Shown here: positions 46,282 to 57,095 of the stretch, in pieces
How the letters are laid out: each line of letters opens with the position of its first letter
Numbering within the stretch: the stretch's first letter is position 1
DNA from: Aurelia coerulea
Lineage: Eukaryota; Cnidaria; Scyphozoa; Semaeostomeae; Ulmaridae
Assembly (NCBI GenBank): GCA_039566865.1
Contig: CM076949.1
Location: 18,080,501 to 18,144,500, forward strand
Direction of reading: 5' to 3'
DNA: 64,000 nt
Position numbers and translations under genes: made by a program
The notes under the pieces: model-generated
Databases searched by the model: none
Seen by the model: only the letters and a program-made list of their open reading frames with translations
Told to the model about the DNA's origin: nothing

Positions 46282-46558
46282 TTGTTATGAATACTTCTAC
46301 GTAGTCTGAGCAAGCTGGCAGCTTTCCTCTCACATCAAATTTGTTCCATGCAAGTGACAGATACGATTTGGCGGGTTCTGCTTTGCTTGGGCTGATATAC
46401 CAGGTGCATGTTTCCTCTGTTTTATTTTTACTTCCAGTTGTGTTGTAAACCAGGGTTTTAAAAGTATAATCGGCCGTGAGGTTTCCCCCACACTGAGCTG
46501 TTGCCGTATGAGTAATAGCTGCTAGCATGAACAGAGGTAGAAAAAATTGAACATTCAT
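46282..46558 (-). CDS. First coding exon of a secreted CUB-domain protein
   Basis: The minus-strand ATG at 46558 has a good context (GCCACCATGA). Residues 1-21 form a hydrophobic signal peptide ending THTATA. From residue 22, QCGGNLTADYTF, then CTWYISPS and later LPACSDYVEVF match the start, second Cys and central Cys-Asp-Tyr region of a CUB domain. Sequons NLT and NTT suggest glycosylation. After residue 92 or so the sequence AAAGTAATT gives a plausible splice donor, so the second half of the domain should be on a later exon at lower coordinates. I did not find that exon before the BEL fragment. It is probably host-derived; it could also be an isolated exon copy. Confidence 0.6.
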
Positions 46559-47638
46559 GGTGGCGTAGATCTGGAAACGTGCAGTATCAGTGGAAATCCA
46601 AGCAGAAGTAAAAGTCTTTCAGTGATTCAGAGAAGAGACCGCAACGAATCAAGGCAGTCTACATTCGTATGTTAGAGTACAAAACACAAGCGTCTCAGAT
46701 AACCTTACATGGCTTTTTCTCTGTAAAATATGGCAAGTTGATTGACATGTACTTCCCGAGTTCCTTGATTACAAAGATGAATTCCTTGTTTAAAATACGG
46801 TGTTTTGTAGCAACTGAACAAATTTTGATACATGATACCGACCAAGGAACTTCCAAAAACTAATTTTGAATCAAAGAGGGCAAAGGGATATGAAGGTCAA
46901 AATTTGAGGCACTATGGTATGTCAAATAAATTTCATCATTTCCGGTCAAAGGCAAAAAAAAACACTTCCGTGCAAGCAAGGACCGAGATACCATGGCCGG
47001 GGGTCGTGGACCCCTTAAAATTTTCAGTAGCTCCTGAACTTGCTGCAGCATTTCGTTTAGTTATCGTATCATTCGCTGTTTTAGAAAGTCAGATGAGGTA
47101 TTCCATATTCTGATTTATATCTCATTCAATATTTACCCTTCTTTTATCCTAGGACGTCCTTCAGGGTATTTGCAAGAACAACTTGTCAAAGTTTAAAATT
47201 TCGGCAGCATCGTTATCACACTGTAATGATCATCAAGCATTTGCTATGAAATTTTAAATCTACCTGTGCTAATGTTGTAAAGTCAAGTCATTCGAGTACA
47301 CGAATCTTTTATTGCAAAACTAAGAATTTGCAGTAGCACTGAAAGTGTCTAGAAATTATCAGATTTTGAGTACTCAGAGTTTCTGACGAGTTTCTTTAAC
47401 CTAATCCAGGCTACACGTATTCGATATACACTACGTAGTAAAGCGCTCGCTTCGCTCGCACTTCATCATACCTACAATCTTGGCCAAAATACTTGGGACA
47501 AAAATCATAAAATCACATTACTTCGGTCTTTGATTAAGTGCCCCCCACCTCCCACTTTTCAAAGTTGCTTGAATCAAACGCCTTTCGACCTTCTCAACAT
47601 TGAAGTAGGGGGAGGGGGGATTAGGAGACTCTAAACAT
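46559..47638. other. No gene recognised
   Basis: Short open frames only. A GTAAAGCGCTCGCTTCGCTC patch near 47430-47465 resembles the palindrome at 14297. Confidence 0.45.
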
Positions 47639-48148
47639 ATGTTTTCTCAGGAAGCGCCGAGAAAGACCAAGGAACCAACAACAAATGAAGAATCGACGAA
47701 ATTGGTCGAAGACAAGAACACAGACATAAACCCGCGATCGCGGGCAGCAATTCAACAATCTGACGTGAAACCAAACGACGTACATCAAACAACAATGGAA
47801 ACAACAACAACAACAGCAAAAACAACAACAACACTGCAAAACTCACGAACCCAACGAAGTCAATCTGACGTGAAATCAAACAGCATACGTCAAACAACTA
47901 TAGCAACAACAACAACAACAACATCTGTCTACGCAACAAGCAATGGACGACGCCTCAACAATAGGACATACACCAGACGTCATAGAACAAGAAACATCGC
48001 ATTGCGAACAACGCCAATGAAAAGAACTGAACCGAACAGAATGAACAGGGTACAGGTACACCCGAGAAGAACAACGACTCAACTGATAACAATGAGAACG
48101 AGGCTAACAACAACAACAACATATGACAAGAACTTTTTTACCTTATGA
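47639..48148 (+). repeat. ACA-rich low-complexity region with an internal 106-bp duplication
   Basis: A 169-codon Thr-rich open frame crosses this region. It is explained by CAA/ACA repeats and by a segment containing CAATCTGACGTGAAA at 47755 and again at 47861. No conserved domain seen. About 90 bp downstream (48239-48263) is CTGAAGATGCCC...GGGCGAAAC, a motif I associate with retroelement untranslated regions, so the region may belong to a retroelement tail. Confidence 0.5.
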
Positions 48149-48682
48149 GGACACAATTATAATTGTAAATTAATTAACCTTATATGGAAATACAAAATAC
48201 TATAAATAGAGGTTGATACTCTGAATAAATCAGTTGCTCTGAAGATGCCCTAGTGGGCGAAACTAGTTAGCAGATAACTGAATAAAAAAGCGCAAAAGAT
48301 CAACTCGATGCCTGCTCTCGTGGATGTTGTCTCTCATTTGCTCATCGTTCACTATATGTTTTCTCCTCGATATTTTTGGAAACCTCATGAAGACACTGAA
48401 ATTTGCCTGTGTCCCAGCTTTTTTTGGCAGGGTTGTAGCTCCTGCAGAGAGCTTTTCACAATATCGGACATTTTAACCGTGAATGTTCAGTAACAGCTCT
48501 ATACGAGAAGGACTCCTCATAGTTAACGAATGTAGTTGTGGATAGAATGCCAAAACTTCTTGTCATGCACCCATAAAAATGCTGCGGCACAAAGTTGTGT
48601 GCAGTCTCTAATTAATAACTGTAGCGGTCTTAGGATATCCATTTTCAAAAAGGTGCCAACCTGTTTGTTTAATGTAAATCTA

Positions 48683-49282
48683 CAGGGTGTCCCAAAAGAA
48701 TTGTGCCCCTTTTGCCTAAAGATTGCGACAAAACGGCAAAAGATTCTCGCCTGCCTTTTTTATGATGTTTCTCTTCAGATAATCAAATATAGTTTGCTGC
48801 CATTCCCGTAAAAATCCACTAAAAAATGATGGAGCTATGACCTTCAGAAGACCAAATTCGCATGATGACTGAATCCAGTGGTCGGCCATTTTGTCTTCCC
48901 ATTTTGCAGTGATAAGAAGCTTCACGTGAGGTAAGAAATGATTTCTATGCGGTCAGAAATAGTGTTATCGGAACTCTCTGGGGATTATCAGAACTTTGAC
49001 GAGAGCTATGAAATTGGAGGCTGCTGTTTCATTTCATCCATGAAGGTATTTATCACTGCAAAATAGTAAAACAAAATGGCCGACCGCTTGTTTCAGTCGT
49101 CGGGCAAAGTTGGTCTCCTGAAGGTTATAGCTCCATCATTTTTCAACGTATTTATACGGGGTTAGTAGCAAACATTAATTGAATATCTCAAGAGCAATAT
49201 CATCTAAGAGTTTGGCAAGAATCTTTTGCCAAATTGTCGCAATCTTCAGGCAAACGGGGCACAATTTTTTTGGGACACCCTG
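48683..49282. mobile_element. 600-bp mariner-type MITE with arms of about 235 bp
   Basis: The tips are CAGGGTGTCCCAAAA and TTTTTGGGACACCCTG. The left flank is TA; the right flank is TGTA, so its TA is shifted or mutated. The two halves match through GATTGCGACAA, GCAAAAGATTCT, AAAAATGATGGAGCTAT and GGTCGGCCATTTTGT. Non-coding. Confidence 0.87.
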
Positions 49283-50814
49283 TGTACTTCAAAGGTAACC
49301 AATGTCTATATAAATAGCAAGAATATTAGGTTAAAGGTTATAATGCTCTGTTTTCCAAAGTCAATTTTGTGCTAATAAGTTTATTCACAAAGCAGCAATA
49401 TTTTCTTGCCACATTGCACGTCTGCACTGGTTGTGATTTTTTAGTACATGTACATTTAGGACAATTTTCGTCCATTTTTTACGAACATTTTTTTAAGAAT
49501 CTCGCTTCTCCCTCTAAAAACTGAAAATGAAAAAATTGCAAAAAATCCCAGAATCTAATTCAGGCTTTCTGCTAAAGATTAAGTCATAAATCTTCAAAAT
49601 CGGTCGAGTGTATGATTTATTGTGCCCTGACAAACGTGCATAGTTTATTTTGGCGCACCCGGTATCTGTTGACATTTCAACATATCTTGCGCCTTGGAGA
49701 GTTGCACAATAAATGCAAAGAGTACAGTAATGCTAAAAATCCCCAAGAGTATGGTCACATGACTCAAAATGGGTAAAAACATGATTTTGTCTATGTGTAA
49801 AAGGACTGCGAGAGTTCCTGCAGCTCAATTTACTCACTGCCTAATGTATGATCTTTGAGCTTCCTCTATTTGCATATACCCTGCATCTTGCTCTACTGCA
49901 CTGCACTCATTTCTTATTTCGTCCCTCTTTTCACAAATGCCCTGAAAGTCAATGTGTCCTTCTCCAAAATTTCCACTCGCTTTGCTTGCACTTTTTCTAG
50001 CATTTTGACCAGACTTTCAAGACGAATCAAAATCGACATTTTAAACGATAGCTAATGGGCCCTCGATGGCTCTATCAACCCTAATCAATTTACCACGCAT
50101 GAAATGAGTATTCTGATGTTAGCAATGACATTAGAGCTTCTGAACTACAAAATTTTGATGAGACTTCAAATTCGTTTTCTGCATGCCTATTATTGAATTT
50201 CCCCATTTTCAACAAGCAGGTTTGAGTAAATTACTTCTAGAAATTCTAACAAGCTTGTGTAGATAGTAAATAATGAGCATTATGATAAAAGCATAATGCT
50301 ACAGAAAAAACAATTTTTGTGAAATCTTTGCAAAAGGATGAGCCAGCGAGACGCGGTAAATTATTCTAGAGTCAGGACGCAGTAAAAAATATCAGTGTAA
50401 TATATTTTACAAAGATGAAGAGGCAAGGTAGAAAAGAAGAGAGAAAAGGAATAGAAAATCACGATAATGAGGGTATATGAATAGAGCAGCGTCGCCCATT
50501 ATGGCTGGTCGCTCACTTTGGCCGACCAGCAAGAGAAATTAAATTTCAGGGGACTGACGACTAGTAATAAAATTGAAATTGCGAGGAAAAGCTTCGCTGA
50601 CATCTGTTTTATCATGATTTGACCTTCACTGAAGTTACAGTTCATTTGCATTGAAACCTGACGAGATTTTTTTTGCATATTTTTAATAGATTCTTTCAAG
50701 TATTTGTAAATTTTATGATTCTATTTACATTCCTTCCTTCACTTTCGTTTGCTCAGCACCTGTGGTTTGAAATTTTTAAATTGTGCTTTGATTTTTCAGA
50801 AGTCCTGTCTCTTG
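49283..50814. other. No gene recognised
   Basis: AT-rich. A lone GCGCACCCGGTA near 49652 looks like a mariner-type tip without a partner. GCGTCGCCCATTATGGC near 50488 recurs inverted near 54062, with a related phrase near 53674; the meaning is unknown. Confidence 0.45.
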
Positions 50815-50822
50815 AGAGGAAA

Positions 50823-53584
50823 CAGTGGCGTCGTGGCCGGGGGTGCCAGGGGGGCCATGACCCCCTGTGAAAATGTTGTCGGAAAATTCGTCAGTTTTCC
50901 ATTCTTGTCGGAAAAATCGAAAAAAATTGAATTAATCCATTTTCCTTACATAGCTACTTTATGGCAATTGAAATGTATACACGAAATATCACTTTTTCGA
51001 TCGCAAAAACATAGTTTTTGATGAAAAAGTAGGCTTTTCGACAAAAAACTAGGTCCTTCGTTCGTTTTTCTGCAAAAAATTCCTTTTTCAATCGAAAGAA
51101 AAATGTGTTTTCTATTGGAAAAATAGACACATTAGGCGGAAAAAGTTTCGGACGAATAAATTTCAGACAAATGCTTTCGGTCAAAACATTCTTGGACTTT
51201 TTCCCCGAAAATTCGGTCGTTTTACCTACATTTTGGTGTCTAAAAGCGCCAATTTACAATTTATTTTCAGTGGCGCCGCCAGGATTTTTTATTGGGGGGG
51301 CGAAATACAGTGGGGTCTGGGGCGGAGCCCCAGAAAAATTTTCTTGCACCACGCCCTCTACTTTGGCTGTAAATGCAGCCAACGCCCCTTTTATAGGTTG
51401 ACATAAAGATAAATGAATCTGTTGAAATATCACAAGTAGGGTACCACAATTAGAAAATGGCGTCCTACCGGCGATCGAACGACGAACTTCGGATTTCCAA
51501 AAACTTCCGCAGCCAATCTAATGCGTCACTCTGTAATGGAATTATCGAAGGGCTGTCAAGTTCTCTCAGATTCAGAAATCTGAAGTATATGGTTGGTGAA
51601 AAAGAGGGCATGGGGACCAGCAGAAGCTTCAAAGTTCAGTATACAATCAGGGGCGGATCTAGAACCGATTTTTTAATGAGTTCCCATGATGAGATCGAAG
51701 GTGAGCGAAGCTAGGGGGGTGCGGGGGTACTCCCACGAGGAAATTTTTGCAGCCATGACCTTTAGATTGCCTTTAAAGCTATCAAATTTTTCTTAACTAA
51801 TTAATAACTGATAAATTTTGAAATGAAAAGCATCCCACCAAACCAGTTTCGGACCTTCATATGATCATAAGGCCTAAGTTTACGTCAAATGTTTCTCCTT
51901 CAGCCAGCCACATTTTGCCCTATTGACACATATAAGGGGCCTAGTTTGTAGCCCCTTATATAAGCGCAATTGAACAGATTTTGAAATCGTTTGTTATTTT
52001 CATCGCGGATCTCATTTTCATAATTATCGTAATTCTATTCTCAGAGACAAATTTATCTATGAAATATTTACTAAGTTCTCGAACTCATGGAACTCACGTC
52101 AAATCCGCCACTGGATGAGGGGGTTTGGGGGCAAAGCCCCCAGGAAAATTTTCGGGGACACGCCCTATACTTTGGCTTAGAACACTTCTACCGATCACAT
52201 GTTAGCTGGTGGTGAAATAGAATTGTTGATCATTTCGTAACAGTTGTTTAAATTAGCATCCCCAGGAAACTATTTTTGTAAAAAGATGATATTCTTTGGT
52301 TTAGAATGCATCCCATCCGTTTACCAGTGCCCAATTGAAAACTTTCATAATTAGGTAACGGTACTTTTATAAATTACCACCACAGGAAAATTTTTGCGCA
52401 AACACACCATAATTTGTCCCAGAACGGTTCTAACAATCCAATTTGCCTGGCCTCAAAATTGAAATCTTGACAATTCTGTAATAGTTTGTCTCGGAAATTT
52501 TTCAAAAATCCAACCTATACATTGGCTTAGAACGACTCTCCCAGTCACTTTCCATCATTTCTCCGAAAAAATTTTACCCTACTACCCATCCTATACAAAA
52601 CTACTTTCTCCTCATTTGGTTTGTGCAAAAGATCTTGACTTAGATCTTTCACAAGCTATGTTGTTGAGATGTGCAAGTTTGGAGGGCACATAGAATGGGG
52701 GTCTAGGGCCTTCGCGACCAGAAAAAAATTCCGAGTCAGTGCCCTACAGATCGTTGGAAAATGCAATAAGACAGCAAGATTGTACAAACCGATACTCACA
52801 ATATAATTGCCAAAGATCATTGGCCTTACCCTCCCCCCAATAATTTTACATCGGAATTAGACGAATTAGAAAAGTGGCTCTGGAGAATATTGGGGGGGCG
52901 ACCGCCCCCCCTTGCCCCCCCTCCCGGCGCTTCTGTTTATTTTGCACGTTTCATACTTAAAAAATGTCATGCATTTATGGTTTGTGCATTAAGCTTTCAA
53001 TGAGTTGCTCGTCAGAATTTGCACAAGTGAATATTGTTGAGGAAGATGGAAATGATTACTAAGATGGGATTACTTTTAGTTTCTGTGATTGGATGCTTAT
53101 AGAAATGAAGATTTATATCAAGCCATCACGTTGTTATCTAAAATTTGAAAACGATCTATTTTTCAGTGCTTTTAAGGTCCTTTTTCGAAATTTCCCATGA
53201 AAAAAAATAGTAGATTCTTCAAAATAGGGGCGTTTTGCAACGATCTAAAGGGCGTGGTCACTGAAAATTTTCCCGGGGGCAAGCCCCCGGACCCCCAGTT
53301 GTCCACCCTCCTTGCGCATATAGCTTCAGTCTCACCTCCAACACCAATCACGTCTCAACAACAGCCTCACCTCCAACAAGAATCGCCTCTTACACAGGAC
53401 TGCTGTGTCCCTTTGAAAAATTCTTCGCTATTATGGAAATTTATATGACAAGAGTTCTGAGATATTTTGCCACTTTTTTTTGTACGTTACATTCCTGCTT
53501 AATTTTTGTCGGAAAAATGTCTCTTGGTCGGAAAATTCTGACCCTTGCCCCCCCCCCTAAAATCATGCTCCCACGACGCCACTG
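50823..53584. mobile_element. 2.76-kb hAT-type element (outer), perfect 8-bp TSD
   Basis: Starts CAGTGGCGTCGTGGCCGGGG and ends CCACGACGCCACTG. AGAGGAAA is duplicated at 50815-50822 and 53585-53592. Without the nested element at 51268-52935 it is about 1.1 kb. No transposase recognised. The outer part contains phrases such as GTCGGAAAATTC at both ends. Confidence 0.93.
51268..52935. mobile_element. 1.67-kb hAT-type element nested in the outer one
   Basis: Starts CAGTGGCGCCGCCAGGATTT and ends CCCGGCGCTTCTG. TTTATTTT is duplicated at 51260-51267 and 52936-52943. Inside, CAGGGGCGGATC at 51648 and ATCCGCCACTG ending at 52113 look like the tips of a third element, but their flanks do not match. 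The phrases CCCCAGGAAAATTTT and CTTTGGCTTAGAA are shared with the elements at 17059 and 54172. Confidence 0.88.
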
Positions 53585-53592
53585 AGAGGAAA

Positions 53593-54163
53593 TCTACAAT
53601 GAAACCAAAGAAAAGTGATTTGTGATTCAGATTTAAGGCCATGAAGTCTGAGTGCTGCAAATTGCTATTTTTGTCGCCCATTATGTCCGTCAGTTTACCA
53701 GAAGTTTCCAGTCGCTTCAAAATATCAAATGCAAATTTATTTAAAAAAAACACCATTTTGGGTCAAAATCTTACTTACTGACTTGGAAAATCATGCAAAC
53801 TCAAAAAAACGCAGCATTATATTAAGTTTATTTGCATTTTGGAGACTTATGCCGAAACCCATCCGTCCATGCAAAAGAGATAAGGCAGGATTTAGAACAA
53901 CTCGAAGCATGTATTTCAATTGCCAAAACTCGAAGTTTAGGATAACTCTTATTGATATTTTTGTGATTAAAGTACCCAATGACAAACAAATAAGAGTTAC
54001 TAAAATAGTTTTTTTTTATTATACCCTTTTCCGGAGAGTAGTGTTTCTTGTTTGTACTACGGCCATAATGGGCGACGCTCGAAGAAAACGACGTTCTTAC
54101 CCTCTTCTTAAAATCTTCTAAAATCAGTATATAGCAGTGCCTATTTTAAGCCGAATTTACAAG
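53593..54163. other. No gene recognised
   Basis: AT-rich. A 130-codon open frame at 53729-54121 shows no recognisable domain. Confidence 0.45.
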
Positions 54164-54308
54164 ACCACTATCAGCGGCATGGCCAGGGCAAATTTATTGG
54201 GGGGGGGTGATAGAACGAGCGGCCTGGGGGCGAAGCCCCAGGAAAATTATTTGGGGCCACGCCCTTTACTTTGGCTTAGAATACATCTCCCAATATTATG
54301 CTTGCCTC

Positions 54309-54470
54309 CAGGCCCGCAGGAAGCGGGGGGGGGGGGTAGGGAGGGCTCAAGCCCCCCCAATAATTTTTTAAAACAATGGTGCTACGTCACATGACTTAAT
54401 TAGATGTATTGTTCTCTATTGTTTTAAGAACAATTGCCCCCCCAATCCGAAGCTTCTTCCTACGGCCCTA
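54309..54470. mobile_element. 162-bp hAT-type MITE nested in the 1.07-kb element, perfect 8-bp TSD
   Basis: Left tip CAGGCCCGCAGGAAGC, right tip ending CCTACGGCCCTA. CTTGCCTC is duplicated at 54301-54308 and 54471-54478. Same family as 18260-18417, opposite orientation. It splits the first tandem unit of its host element. Confidence 0.94.
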
Positions 54471-54479
54471 CTTGCCTCA

Positions 54480-55110
54480 AGGGACAAGAGAACCTTAATC
54501 GTTTTGTGACAGTTATCCTATGAATTAGAGCACGAGGAAATTTTTGAAGAAAGAACCCTTCCTTTGGCTTAGAATGCATCTTCCAATATCATGCTTACCT
54601 TTCGCGACAAGAAAACCTTGATCGTTTTGTGACAGTTATCCTATGAATCAGAGCACAAGGAAAATTTTTGAAGAAAGATCCTTTACTTTGGCACAGAATG
54701 CATCTCCCAATATCATGCTTTCCTTTCGCGACAAGAGAACCTTGAATCGTTTTGTGACAGTTATCCTATGAATCAGAGCACGAGAAAATTTTTGAAGAAA
54801 GACCCTCTACTTTGGCTTAGAATGCATCTCCCAATATCATGCTTACCTTTTGCGACAAGAAATCCTTGATCGCTTTGTGACAGTTATCCTATGAATCAGA
54901 GCACGTGGAAAGTTTTGAAGAAAGACCTTTTACTTTGGCTTAGAATGCATCTCCCAATATCATGCTTACCTTTTTGCGACAAGAAAACCTTGATCGCTTT
55001 GTGACAGTTATCCTATGAAACAGAGCACAAAGAAAATTGTTGAAGAAAGATCCTTTACTTTGGCTTAAAATGCATCTCCCAATATCATGCTTGCCAGTGC
55101 TAAAATGAAA
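54480..55110. repeat. Tandem array, about 123-bp unit, 5 copies
   Basis: The landmark AGTTATCCTATGA occurs near 54511, 54633, 54759, 54882 and 55006 (spacing 122-126). Each unit also has GAAGAAAGATCCTTTACTTT, GCATCTCCCAATATCATGCT and CGCGACAAGA. Confidence 0.93.
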
Positions 55111-55536
55111 GATTGGCTTTTCTCGGAAAATTCTTACCCAACCTATAGCCAGCTATTTTCTCTTTGGTTTTAGAGGAATCTCGAGGACCATCTTTCCACA
55201 AAAATGGGGGGGCAACCCCCCCCCCCCATGGCCATGCCACTGACCACAATCTGAATAAACTAGGGAGCGGAGGTTTCTTCAAAAAAGAAATGTTGAGACC
55301 ACCTTCTTCTGAACAGTAGGAAATGCCCTTTCCACGTTCTTTATTGATTGGGAAGTATTCCTTTCAATTATTTTTCATTTTCAAAGTTTTTGAGTTGGTT
55401 TCAATGTCTACTGAATCCCTGTGCACGCTTTACTAAGTCAAATACACGTAGGCTACCAGAAAAATGTCTCGATAAGAAAATTGTCTCATCTGGAATTGAA
55501 CACAATTAGTGTACACGCCAATTATGGAAATTAATA

Positions 55537-55934
55537 CAGTAGAAACCCGCATAAAAGAACCTGTTTTTATAAGAACCTAGAGGCTGAAATTCAATCTTTA
55601 AAACCCCCTAAATAAGAACCCCTAAGAGGCTGAAACTGGGAAAGGTTCTTATATAATGGCGTCAATGTAAATTATTAAAATGACAAGAATTTTTAGAATT
55701 CTTCACATCCTGATCAGACTTCTTCATTGGTACAAAGATTTGTTCTCAAGAATTCTCAAGAAATCTCAAGAATTCTTGGGCTGGAAAACAGTGTTAATGT
55801 GTGCAAGGCCTGCTCGTATATAAGAACCTTTTTAAGAACCATACAGGCTGGAATTTAGAATAGCAGCCATTTAATTAAGAACCAATTCAGGCTGCCCAGA
55901 AAAAACCTAGGTTCTTTTATGCGGGTTTCTACTG
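55537..55934. mobile_element. 398-bp Tc1/mariner-type MITE, copy 2
   Basis: The tips are CAGTAGAAACCCGCATAAAA and its near reverse complement, flanked by TA at 55535-55536 and 55935-55936. The interior repeats AAGAACC...AGGCTGAAA-like phrases. Homologous to 18573-19045. Confidence 0.92.
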
Positions 55935-56419
55935 TATATATAAGGTAAATGCGAACAAGTCTTTCATACATAGCATAGCAAACGTTTTACGTTTTACATA
56001 GCCAAATTAGATTACAATGTTGTATTAAAGGAAAGGAAATATACATGTGGAAAGTTCAAAGGGTTTTTGAGACCACACATTCTAAATTTCAAGACCACAT
56101 TTCACATTTTCAAGACCACAAATTGTGGACAAGACCACACTAAAATAGGCATTTGTATATAGAGTTTACGTAAAAAGTCAATACATCGTGATCTTTTTCT
56201 CCATTAGTTGGTGATATAACCTGGCTACTTGATTTTTTCATTAATTGCTCTTTTAGGATGTAACTCAGAACTTCGCGACGACATGGGCATAATGGGCAAC
56301 ACCACTCTATAAATCATATGCCCTGCATTGTCACACAAATTGCATGTTGTGTATATGACCTAGGAGGGGAACGGATTTTGACGCAAAGAAATGAGTGGGG
56401 AAGTGAGAGGGTAAGTTTC

Positions 56420-56869
56420 CCCAGGGGGGGTACTCTGGAATATTCAGGATAGGGATGCTCAAGTTACTTTTTTGGGTCTAAAATTTAGGCAAAGATTATT
56501 TTTTTGGGTCAATGATTTGTACAGTTATTTTTTTGGGTTCAAGAAATTCTGGCTTACTTTTTTGGGTCTCAAATATGAGAAAAAGTAAAAGATTGGGAAA
56601 AATATAATTTACAAACAAAATTAGAGCCAAATAACAGTACTAAAATCAAAAAACATAAATATCCAAACACATTATGAGAAATCTAATCAGTTAGGGCACA
56701 TTTATGCAGATTTAATATACTGACTTCATCAATTTTGGGTATGTAAGGTCGGAAAAATTATTTTTTTGGGTCTATATTCAAGCTAGAAATTACTTGTTTG
56801 GGTTGATGCGTTGTACCCCAGCCTGAGCACCCCTATCCTAAATATGCCTGAGTACCCCCCCCCCCTGGG
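56420..56869. mobile_element. 450-bp GC-tipped MITE
   Basis: The tips are CCCAGGGGGGGTACTC and GAGTACCCCCCCC...CCTGGG. The flanks TAAGTTTC (56412-56419) and GAAGTTTC (56870-56877) match at 7 of 8. Sub-terminal inverted phrases are GGATAGGGATGCTCA and TGAGCACCCCTATCC. The interior repeats TTATTTTTTTGGGTC about six times. Confidence 0.87.
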
Positions 56870-57095
56870 GAAGTTTCTTCTAACCCGTTAGAGAGTCGAA
56901 GAAGGGAATCTGCTCAAACTGATTGATAAGTGAAACAGCTATTTATTTTTCCATTAGACAGATTGAGAAATAGCATTTGCTCTTCTCCCTGAATTTCTTA
57001 TTCGATTTCACACGTAATAGAGGAGGAAAATGGATTGATTAACCCTTTTCAACGTGGGTAAATCAATCACAATCAATCACCATTTTCTGTAATTA

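Larger units (their letters stand above)
54172..55242. mobile_element. 1.07-kb hAT-type element with an internal tandem array
   Basis: The tips are CAGCGGCATGGCCA and TGGCCATGCCACTG. The flanks ACCACTAT (54164-54171) and ACCACAAT (55243-55250) match at 7 of 8. The interior consists largely of the 123-bp tandem units annotated separately and holds a nested 162-bp MITE. Confidence 0.9.

Noticed and set aside
47639..48148. 169-codon Thr-rich protein
   Set aside because: Low complexity from ACA/CAA repeats and an internal duplication; no domain, no splice context.
48239..48263. Hammerhead ribozyme-like core CTGAAGA...GAAAC
   Set aside because: The core letters fit, but stem II needs a bulged U and stems I and III do not close properly, so a functional ribozyme is not supported.
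50488..54078. GTCGCCCATTATG phrase at 50488 and 53674 and inverted at 54062 as possible element ends
   Set aside because: Only 13-18 bp are shared, there is no TSD, and the spacing does not agree with the elements that have proven ends.
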